Positions 1-4,679 of a stretch of 6,477 bases of DNA are shown here, one piece after another. Below the pieces are notes generated by a model, which saw only the letters and a program-made list of their open reading frames with translations, had not been told where the DNA came from and searched no databases. The stretch is taken from the NCBI GenBank assembly GCA_023435985.1, contig JAEZKY010000065.1:1-6477 (forward strand). The letters are read 5' to 3'. The stretch is from Bacillota bacterium (GTDB lineage: Bacteria; Bacillota; Clostridia; Clostridiales; Clostridiaceae). Position 1 is the stretch's first letter; the number at the start of each line of letters is the position of its first letter. The translations under genes and the position numbers were made by a program.

Positions 1-65
1 ATTCCTATAGCAGCCACAAATATTCCAAACCAACATACTATTAAATTCTTCCTCCACATTTCCAT
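1..65 (-). CDS. 5' end of a probable MFS (efflux-type) transporter, cut by the window edge
   Basis: Only the first 21 full codons are in the window. They read MEMWRKNLIVCWFGIFVAAI plus G: a short basic start followed by a hydrophobic helix. This resembles the N-terminus of major-facilitator multidrug exporters, where a W-R-K-N-L stretch precedes transmembrane helix 1. The ATG at 65 is preceded by GAGGAG (minus strand, 78-73) with a 7-base gap, which favours it over the in-frame ATG two codons later. The gene is divergent from a TetR-family regulator, a common arrangement for regulated efflux pumps. The family call rests on about 20 residues plus this context, so the substrate is unknown. Another membrane protein with a similar first helix is possible. 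Confidence 0.55.
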   Translation of the reverse strand, partial: MEMWRKNLIVCWFGIFVAAIG

Positions 66-72
66 AAATATA

Positions 73-79
73 CTCCTCT
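73..79 (-). promoter_or_regulatory. Ribosome binding site of the left-end transporter
   Basis: On the minus strand AGAGGAG lies 7 bases before the ATG at 65. It is the main sign that a real gene starts here and runs off the left edge. Confidence 0.6.
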
Positions 80-113
80 CTTTTGTATAAATTAATATAT
101 GATAAGATTTTTT

Positions 114-126
114 GATAATAATTATC
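114..126. repeat. Small perfect inverted repeat, candidate operator of the left-end transporter
   Basis: GATAAT-A-ATTATC is a palindrome with 6-bp arms about 50 bases upstream of the transporter start. On the minus strand it overlaps a possible -10 hexamer (TTATCA, 118-113) that lies 17 bases from TTGTGC (141-136). This would be a plausible place for a TetR dimer to block transcription. The region is so AT-rich that chance palindromes are common. Confidence 0.25.
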
Positions 127-135
127 CCATTTATG

Positions 136-195
136 GCACAATATAAAATAATACGCAATAAAAGTTTTATTAAATAACACAACACTAAATTGTGC
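136..195. repeat. Spaced inverted repeat GCACAAT / ATTGTGC
   Basis: Perfect 7-bp arms at 136-142 and 189-195 are separated by 46 bases. They contain G and C, unusual for this AT-rich gap, and lie between the transporter and the TetR gene. They could be paired binding sites or chance. The left arm overlaps the candidate -35 box of the transporter. Confidence 0.25.
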
Positions 196-236
196 ATTAT
201 TTATTTTTCTTAATCATCTCATATCCGCAACTTTAT

Positions 237-261
237 TATAAACTATATTTTATAGTTTGTA
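237..261. promoter_or_regulatory. 25-bp near-palindrome, candidate TetR-type operator
   Basis: TATAAACTATA (237-247), TTT (248-250) and TATAGTTTGTA (251-261) form an inverted repeat with one mismatched pair out of 11. Size and symmetry fit a TetR-family dimer site, and it lies about 100 bases upstream of the TetR gene. The right arm is also the first copy of the tandem 20-bp repeat that follows. Confidence 0.45.
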
Positions 262-310
262 AATTATAAATATAGTTTGATATTTATAATTATAATTTGA
301 TAAATATATT
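251..310. repeat. Three tandem 20-bp imperfect repeats upstream of the TetR gene
   Basis: The core TATAGTTTG recurs at 251 and 271, and as TATAATTTG at 291, exactly 20 bases apart. The 11-base remainders of each unit are AT-rich and looser. A 20-base period is about two helical turns, so the cores would lie on the same DNA face. The array also contains a perfect 12-bp inverted repeat (262-273 with 280-291) around the second core. The array is next to, and its last copy overlaps, the candidate TetR promoter, which suits autoregulation. Confidence 0.5.
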
Positions 311-325
311 TCATAATGTTAAACT
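297..325 (+). promoter_or_regulatory. Candidate promoter of the TetR gene
   Basis: TTGATA (297-302), a 17-base spacer and TAAACT (320-325) fit a sigma-A promoter. Transcription would begin near 332, about 30 bases before the start codon. The -35 box lies in the third 20-bp repeat, so repressor binding there would block it. Other AT-rich hexamers in this gap could also serve. Confidence 0.35.
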
Positions 326-361
326 ACTGTTATAACCTAAGATTATAGGAGTGAAAATCAA

Positions 362-922
362 ATGCAAAAAAGAAATTTAACAAAAGAAAGAATTATTAAA
401 ATTGCTTTTTCTTTGGCCGATGAAATTGGCATTAATCAAGTCACTTTTCAAAAAATTGCAAAAGAATTAAATATAAAATACCAATCATTATATAATTATT
501 TTACTAATATGGATAACCTAAAAATAGAAATGACTGTTTATCTTTTAAATGAATTGAATGTGAAATTAATGCAGAGACTAGTTGGCAAGAGCGGAGACGA
601 TGCTATAAGGGAATATGCCTCTATTTATAAAGAGTTTGCTTTTGAAAATACCGTTGCTTATGGGCTTTTCATTAGTATTCCAAGTACAGAAAATACTGAA
701 TTGTTTCGTTTAGCAAGAGAGACTTCTCATATTATTCGTCAGCTTTTAGAATTTTATATTAAAGATGAAATTCTTTTGATTCATAAGAGCCGAACCTTAA
801 GAAGTCTTCTACATGGTTTTGTATCCTTGCATGCTTTTGGATATTTCCAGGGTGAAATAAATATAGATGAAAGCTTTCAAGTAATGATTGATGATTTTAT
901 TTCATCACTTAAGAATAAATAA
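362..922 (+). CDS. TetR/AcrR-family transcriptional regulator with WHG-type C-terminal domain
   Basis: A 186-residue protein, normal for TetR repressors. Residues 8-55 form the DNA-binding head: a helix (ERIIKIAFSLADEIG), then the helix-turn-helix at 27-46 ending in the family signature of L-Y-N-Y-F just before N-M-D-N-L. The C-terminal ligand-binding half contains SLLHGFVSLHAFGYF (148-162), which resembles the W-H-G motif of the TetR C-terminal domain of that name. The ATG is preceded by AGGAGTG (347-353), which fixes the start. The gene is divergent from a probable efflux transporter, with repeats and palindromes between them, so it likely represses both itself and the transporter until a small ligand binds. 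The ligand cannot be read from sequence. A role in the arabinoside locus downstream is possible but not indicated, since that locus has its own AraC protein. Confidence 0.9.
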   Translation: MQKRNLTKERIIKIAFSLADEIGINQVTFQKIAKELNIKYQSLYNYFTNMDNLKIEMTVYLLNELNVKLMQRLVGKSGDDAIREYASIYKEFAFENTVAYGLFISIPSTENTELFRLARETSHIIRQLLEFYIKDEILLIHKSRTLRSLLHGFVSLHAFGYFQGEINIDESFQVMIDDFISSLKNK

Positions 923-984
923 AACAACTTTATTGCATATTTATTATATAGATAAAAACTACTTAAAATATAGATGTCCTCATA

Positions 985-1038
985 TAGCAATACCCTTCAA
1001 CAAAGCAAAATGATTTGCTTTGCTGAAGGGCATTGCTA
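985..1038. repeat. Long 54-base hairpin downstream of the TetR gene
   Basis: Arms of 25 bases (985-1009 and 1014-1038) pair around a 4-base loop ATGA. In plus-strand RNA there are two A-C mismatches (992/1031 and 1000/1023). In minus-strand RNA the same positions become U-G wobble pairs, so the helix is unbroken. Neither side has a clear T-run, so it is not a standard intrinsic terminator. It lies between two converging genes (TetR ends at 922, araC at 1203) and could act as a read-through barrier, an RNA processing site or a dispersed palindromic repeat. Confidence 0.6.
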
Positions 1039-1110
1039 CATGCATAATCTCTATAAATCATGTTAAAAACTCCATACTATCTGTGGCTTAATTACTTTAA
1101 TTTAGAATAG

Positions 1111-1137
1111 CAAAAAATAAGTAGATACATCTACTTA
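1111..1137 (-). terminator. Intrinsic terminator of the araC-type gene
   Basis: The sequence 1118-1137 is a perfect 20-base palindrome apart from its central AC: TAAGTAGAT and ATCTACTTA. On the minus strand it is followed by TTTTTT (1117-1112). A hairpin plus U-run about 65 bases after the stop codon of the minus-strand regulator fits its transcription terminator. The stem is AT-rich, so it may be moderate in strength. Confidence 0.6.
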
Positions 1138-1202
1138 AAGACTCCTAAATATACAGCTGGCAGACAGCTTTAATATAAATTTGTGATACAATTAATTAAC
1201 TT

Positions 1203-2141
1203 TTATAAATTTTTAGATTGTAAATGATCTGGTAAAGGGATATCTGGATCGTGAGAGTCAGTATTAATATATGTCTTAGGGTATGCATCTCTATATTTCG
1301 ACGGAGTTACACCTTCGTATTTCTTAAAAAGTTTCATAAAATATTTTTCATCTTTAAAACTTAGTATACGAGAGATTTCTTTAACACTTTTATCGGAGCC
1401 TATTAGTAATTCTTTTGACTTTTTTATTTTAACATTATTTATATATTTTAATGTACTTGTGCCAGTATTTTTTTTAAACAAGCGGTTTATATGATCAGCA
1501 GTAAAATTAAATCTATCTGCTAGCATTTGCACGGATATATCTTTCCCCTCATTTATCCGTATCCACTCCAGAATTTGAAAGAATTTTTGATTTAATACAT
1601 TCTTCTCTGCATTCGATGTATTAATCGAATTTATAAATTGTTGAGTTAACTCAACTGTTAATTCTGACACCAAATAATCAGTTGATAAATGTGTATAATA
1701 TGATGAATTAGCCGTGTGTAGTATCTGTTTCAAGTAAATCAACGCCTTATCTAAATCAGTTAATGAGAAAAAAGTTGGTAATAAAATATTTTCTGACTCA
1801 TCTGAATTTAACATTGAAATAATTTCCTTATAAATCTCAGATTTATTTATCATCATCTCTTCAGCATTACAAAAAAAATGAATCCAATAAAAACTACTGC
1901 CTTCTTGTGAAGGTGCATATCCAAAATGTAATATTCTAGGAAGTAAAAATAAAACATCTCCTGGATTTATTTCATATTGTTCATTTCCTTGCTGAATAAA
2001 TATTTTTCCTTTAATTCCAACAATAATTTCGTAATCCTTTACAAAAGTAAAAGCTTTATGGCACCAATTTTCACCACAAACAAATTGCCCTGACTTAAAA
2101 TAAGAAAGAGGTTTACTTACATTTGTTTTAAAATATAACAT
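1203..2141 (-). CDS. AraC-family transcriptional regulator (cupin sensor plus double helix-turn-helix)
   Basis: A 312-residue protein from the ATG at 2141. The N-terminal half is an AraC-type cupin sensor: G-D-V-L-F-L-L-P at about 61-68, then a histidine-containing strand and YWIHF at about 85-89. The C-terminal half has the two AraC helix-turn-helix units: residues 202-224 (ISVQMLADRFNFTADHINRL) and 251-284 (KSVKEISRILSFKDEKYFMK then the G-V-T-P-S-K-Y-R signature). About 28 polar residues follow the domain. A frame extends 18 bases upstream to a TTG at 2159, but no ribosome site precedes that TTG, while GGTGGTGA lies 8 bases before the ATG at 2141; I therefore take the ATG. The gene is divergent from the GH127 gene, so it most likely activates the glycosidase and perhaps the symporter in response to L-arabinose or an arabinoside. 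The ligand is inferred from context only. Confidence 0.9.
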   Translation of the reverse strand: MLYFKTNVSKPLSYFKSGQFVCGENWCHKAFTFVKDYEIIVGIKGKIFIQQGNEQYEINPGDVLFLLPRILHFGYAPSQEGSSFYWIHFFCNAEEMMINKSEIYKEIISMLNSDESENILLPTFFSLTDLDKALIYLKQILHTANSSYYTHLSTDYLVSELTVELTQQFINSINTSNAEKNVLNQKFFQILEWIRINEGKDISVQMLADRFNFTADHINRLFKKNTGTSTLKYINNVKIKKSKELLIGSDKSVKEISRILSFKDEKYFMKLFKKYEGVTPSKYRDAYPKTYINTDSHDPDIPLPDHLQSKNL

Positions 2142-2176
2142 ATCTGATTTCACCACCAAAAATACAATTTTGTCAG

Positions 2177-2205
2177 TTGTTCCATAAAAGTAAACGATTT
2201 ATAAT
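2177..2205 (+). promoter_or_regulatory. Candidate upstream promoter of the GH127 gene
   Basis: TTGTTC (2177-2182), a 17-base spacer and a perfect TATAAT (2200-2205) face the glycosidase. The -35 box is poor (3 of 6), as is usual for promoters that need an activator. Its transcript, starting near 2212, would run through the araC start site, so the two promoters would interfere. Confidence 0.4.
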
Positions 2206-2238
2206 TAAATCAAAAATAACCTATTAATTCCTACTTAC

Positions 2239-2267
2239 ATTATAATTTGCTAAAAATTTAATGTCAA
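2239..2267 (-). promoter_or_regulatory. Perfect consensus sigma-A promoter for the araC-type gene
   Basis: On the minus strand TTGACA (2267-2262) is followed after exactly 17 bases by TATAAT (2244-2239). Transcription would start near 2232, giving a leader of about 90 bases before the ATG at 2141. Both hexamers and the spacing match the consensus fully, so the regulator is probably made constitutively unless it or another protein represses it. Confidence 0.75.
2241..2246 (+). promoter_or_regulatory. Alternative -10 box of the GH127 gene, overlapping the araC -10 box
   Basis: ATTATAAT (2239-2246) is its own reverse complement, so it supplies TATAAT on both strands. On the plus strand there is no recognisable -35 hexamer 17 bases upstream (AACCTA), which would fit an activator-dependent promoter starting near 2253. 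Choice between this and the 2177-2205 candidate is open. Confidence 0.35.
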
Positions 2268-2290
2268 ACAAAGAAAAAATAATATTTAAT

Positions 2291-2317
2291 GGAGGTGACT
2301 TATTAATGATACACTAA
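2291..2317 (+). other. Strong ribosome binding site followed by a three-codon frame in the GH127 leader
   Basis: GGAGGTGA (2291-2298), a near-perfect match to the 16S rRNA tail, is followed 7 bases later by ATG ATA CAC TAA (2306-2317). This would encode only Met-Ile-His, 62 bases before the glycosidase start. It could be a regulatory minigene, the relic of a lost gene, or chance. Nothing downstream in this frame looks like a protein. Confidence 0.4.
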
Positions 2318-2365
2318 ATAATTTCAACACTAAATGTCGTATTTGTCCACCTAGAAATATTTTAT

Positions 2366-2372
2366 AAGGAGA
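2366..2372 (+). promoter_or_regulatory. Ribosome binding site that fixes the TTG start of the GH127 gene
   Basis: AAGGAGA lies 7 bases before the TTG at 2380. The first in-frame ATG (codon 32) falls inside conserved family sequence, so the TTG is the credible start. Confidence 0.8.
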
Positions 2373-2379
2373 GATAACC

Positions 2380-4377
2380 TTGGAACGTACAAAAAGTAAT
2401 GAAATAAATTTAAAAAGTATTAACATCACTGATAAGTTTTGGACTAAGTATATTGATTTAGTTAAAAACGAAATGATCCCCTACCAATGGAAAGTTTTGA
2501 ATGATGAGGCTGATATAGTAATTGAAAGAGAACGAGATGATGAAAATATTCCATCTGAAAAAAGCCATGCGATTGAAAACTTTAAAATCGCTGCTGGTTT
2601 AAAAAAAGGTCACCATTATGGATATGTTTTTCAGGATAGTGACGTTTATAAATGGTTAGAAGCTGCAGCATATTCTTTAGTTAACTATCCAGATTCTGAA
2701 TTGGAAACTATTGCTGATAACGTTATAGATTTAATAGCTCTGGCACAAGAAAAAGACGGATATCTCGATACTTATTTTTCTATTGATGCTCCTGAAAGAA
2801 AATTCAAAAGACTACTAGAAAGTCATGAATTATACTGCGCAGGTCATTTTCTTGAAGCAGCTGTGGCTTACTATGAAGCTACTAATAAAAGAAAAGCATT
2901 GGAAATAGCTTGCCGCTTAGCTGACAATATTGATAGTTGTTTCGGACCAGAGGAATCTAAAATTCATGGATATGATGGTCATGAAGAAATAGAAATCGGC
3001 TTAGCTAAGTTATATTCTGTAACTCAAAATAAAAAATATTTGGAACTTAGTAAATATTTTTTAACCGAGAGAGGAAAGAATAAAGATTTTCTTAAAAATC
3101 AAATAAATGAAGATCCTAATAAAAATTATATACTGCCGGGAATTGAAAGATTCTCATATAAATATTTTCAGGTCCACAAACCAATTTTAGAACAAAAAGA
3201 TGCTGAAGGACATGCAGTAAGACTAGTATACATGTGCACAGCTCTAGCAAATGTTGCTTATTTAACAGAAGATTCAGAAATGTTAGATGCTTGTAAAACA
3301 TTGTGGAAAAGCATAACAGAAAAAAGAATGTATATAACAGGAGGTATTGGCTCTACTGTTATAGGTGAATCTTTCACATTCGACTATGACTTGCCTAATG
3401 ATACGATGTATAGCGAAACCTGTGCTTCAGTTGGACTAATATTTTTTGCTTATAATATGCTTAAAAACGAACCTCTAAGTGTATACGGGGATGTTATGGA
3501 AAAATGCTTATATAATTCTGTCATTAGTGGAATGGCACTGGATGGTAAACACTTCTTTTATGTAAATCCCTTAGAAGTTAATCCTGAAGCCAGCGAGAAA
3601 GATCCTACAAAAAGTCATGTAAAACCAATAAGACCAGCCTGGTTTGGATGTGCATGTTGTCCGCCAAATGTTGCAAGAACTTTAACCTCTTTAGGTAAGT
3701 ATATATATACTGTATCCAATAGTACTTTATACATTCACTTATATCTCTCTAATGAATCAAATATTTTAGTAAATAACAATAAAATATATGTGAAACAAGA
3801 GACAAACTATCCATGGTCTGAAAATATTAAAATATCTCTAACCGCCGAAGAAAACGTTAACTTAAGTTTAGCTTTTAGAATACCAGAATGGTGTAATTCT
3901 TATTCCATCAAGGTTAATGGTGAGATTCCTGAATATAGCACTTGTAATGGTTATGCTTATATTACAAGAACTTGGAGTAAATCTGATATAATAGAAATTC
4001 ATTTCGAAATGGAAATCCACGAAATAAGAGCAAACCCATATATTAAACATAACATAGGGAAAGTTGCTATACAAAAAGGACCTTTTGTATACTGCTTAGA
4101 AGAAGTTGATAACGGGAAAAACTTACACCTAATTACACTGCCTAAGGATGCTGAATATAAATATGAATTTGATTCAGAAATGCTTGATGGCGTTGGGAAA
4201 ATCAAAGTTCATGGCAAAAGAATGATAATAAACAGTAATTGGAAAAATAAGTTATACAAGAGAAATACGGAAGTTTCTGTCTATGAAAATTCTAACCTTA
4301 CATTTATTCCATATTACAGTTGGGCAAATCGGTCTGCTGGTGAAATGAGAGTATGGATAGATAAGGATGATAGATAG
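2380..4377 (+). CDS. GH127-family glycoside hydrolase, probable cytoplasmic beta-L-arabinofuranosidase
   Basis: A 665-residue protein, close to the 658 residues of Bifidobacterium longum HypBA1, the reference enzyme that removes beta-L-arabinofuranose from arabinosides. Residues about 6-440 are the alpha/alpha barrel, with EKSHAIENFKIAAG, VFQDSDVYKWLEA and E-S-H-E-L-Y-C-A-G-H; the rest is the beta-sandwich part, ending in YYSWANRSAGEMRVWI (645-660). Active-site residues recalled for HypBA1 all have counterparts: E330 in G-E-S-F-T-F-D (acid/base E322), E346 and C348 in Y-S-E-T-C (zinc ligands E338, C340), C424, C426, C427 in C-A-C-C-P-P-N (nucleophile C417 and zinc ligand C418), plus H149, H201, H278 and Y394. 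No signal peptide is present, so it acts in the cytoplasm on imported sugar. The neighbouring symporter and AraC regulator support this. Related families include other specificities, so the exact substrate is inferred. Confidence 0.92.
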   Translation: MERTKSNEINLKSINITDKFWTKYIDLVKNEMIPYQWKVLNDEADIVIERERDDENIPSEKSHAIENFKIAAGLKKGHHYGYVFQDSDVYKWLEAAAYSLVNYPDSELETIADNVIDLIALAQEKDGYLDTYFSIDAPERKFKRLLESHELYCAGHFLEAAVAYYEATNKRKALEIACRLADNIDSCFGPEESKIHGYDGHEEIEIGLAKLYSVTQNKKYLELSKYFLTERGKNKDFLKNQINEDPNKNYILPGIERFSYKYFQVHKPILEQKDAEGHAVRLVYMCTALANVAYLTEDSEMLDACKTLWKSITEKRMYITGGIGSTVIGESFTFDYDLPNDTMYSETCASVGLIFFAYNMLKNEPLSVYGDVMEKCLYNSVISGMALDGKHFFYVNPLEVNPEASEKDPTKSHVKPIRPAWFGCACCPPNVARTLTSLGKYIYTVSNSTLYIHLYLSNESNILVNNNKIYVKQETNYPWSENIKISLTAEENVNLSLAFRIPEWCNSYSIKVNGEIPEYSTCNGYAYITRTWSKSDIIEIHFEMEIHEIRANPYIKHNIGKVAIQKGPFVYCLEEVDNGKNLHLITLPKDAEYKYEFDSEMLDGVGKIKVHGKRMIINSNWKNKLYKRNTEVSVYENSNLTFIPYYSWANRSAGEMRVWIDKDDR

Positions 4378-4389
4378 TAAAATACCCAT

Positions 4390-4443
4390 AACATAATCTA
4401 ATATACTATCTAAATCATATTATGGATATTTAGCTATGTTTTA
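4390..4443 (+). terminator. Weak candidate terminator after the GH127 gene
   Basis: AACATA (4390-4395) and CTAA (4398-4401) can pair with TATGTT (4435-4440) and TTAG (4430-4433), with small bulges, and the stem runs into TTTT (4439-4442). The helix is AT-rich and imperfect with a long loop, so partial read-through into the symporter gene is likely if it works at all. Confidence 0.25.
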
Positions 4444-4444
4444 A

Positions 4445-4481
4445 TGCCAAAGCATATTTAAAAATAATTCTGCTTTGTGCA
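4445..4481 (+). repeat. Stem-loop between the GH127 and symporter genes
   Basis: TGCCAAAGCA (4445-4454) pairs with TGCTTTGTGCA (4471-4481) with one bulged base and a 16-base loop. There is no T-run after it on either strand. It may stabilise the 3' end of the glycosidase mRNA or mark a processing site. Confidence 0.35.
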
Positions 4482-4544
4482 AATTACAAAATCCCTTTAA
4501 TTCAAGCACTTGTTCAAAATAATAAATCCTTCAACTATGGTATT

Positions 4545-4574
4545 TTGTATTATGTGGTGTAATTACATTATACT
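4545..4574 (+). promoter_or_regulatory. Candidate promoter of the symporter gene, with a 10-bp palindrome in its spacer
   Basis: TTGTAT (4545-4550), an 18-base spacer and TATACT (4569-4574, five of six matches) could start transcription near 4581. The spacer holds the perfect palindrome TGTAATTACA (4558-4567), a possible operator. A second -10-like box, TATAAA (4589-4594), has no good -35. A separate promoter is plausible because about 300 non-coding bases separate this gene from the glycosidase. Confidence 0.4.
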
Positions 4575-4601
4575 TTATTGAATGAAGATATAAAAGTCTG
4601 A

Positions 4602-4633
4602 GAAATCAGGTAAGTTAAAATTTACTGAATTTC
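4602..4633 (+). promoter_or_regulatory. Leader stem-loop of the symporter gene
   Basis: GAAAT-CAG-G-TAA (4602-4613) pairs with TTA-CTG-A-ATTTC (4622-4633), leaving one bulged base on each side. A smaller hairpin, CTGA-GAAA-TCAG (4598-4609), uses the same bases and excludes it. The structure ends 27 bases before the ribosome binding site. It may affect mRNA stability or translation; no known riboswitch is recognised. Confidence 0.35.
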
Positions 4634-4658
4634 ACAAATGAATATAAAAATATTTTGC

Positions 4659-4679
4659 AAAGGAGAAAATATGCAATGA
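4659..4679 (+). promoter_or_regulatory. Symporter ribosome binding site, with a two-codon frame overlapping the start
   Basis: AAAGGAGA (4659-4666) serves the ATG at 4676, 9 bases on. A nearer ATG at 4671 reads ATG CAA TGA, and its TGA overlaps the symporter ATG as ATGA. A TTG in the symporter frame at 4655 lies upstream of the ribosome site and cannot be the start. Confidence 0.65.

Noticed and set aside
974..1066. A 30-codon plus-strand frame after the TetR gene
   Set aside because: It has no ribosome binding site, and its central part is simply the arms of the 985-1038 hairpin.
1155..1169. AGCTG / CAGCT inverted repeat as the araC terminator
   Set aside because: Only 5 bp and not followed by a T-run on the minus strand; the palindrome at 1118-1137 with six T's is much better.
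2189..2202. CcpA-type catabolite repression site around GTAAACG near the glycosidase promoter
   Set aside because: Only 11 of 14 positions agree on either strand, with the outer bases wrong; too weak to call although the position would suit carbon repression.
2302..2367. A 22-codon frame from ATT at 2302 ending at the glycosidase ribosome site, with a C-R-I-C-P-P-R-N string
   Set aside because: The ATT start is only 3 bases from the Shine-Dalgarno, too close, and no family is recognised; the ATG at 2306 in another frame is better placed.
4501..4540. Three TTCAA repeats and CAAGCACTTG upstream of the symporter as AraC binding sites
   Set aside because: Spacing is irregular (12 and 17) and no matching motif occurs upstream of the glycosidase, so there is no support for a shared operator.
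4655..4675. TTG start giving a 456-residue symporter
   Set aside because: The extra codons are made of the ribosome binding site itself; the ATG at 4676 is the proper start.
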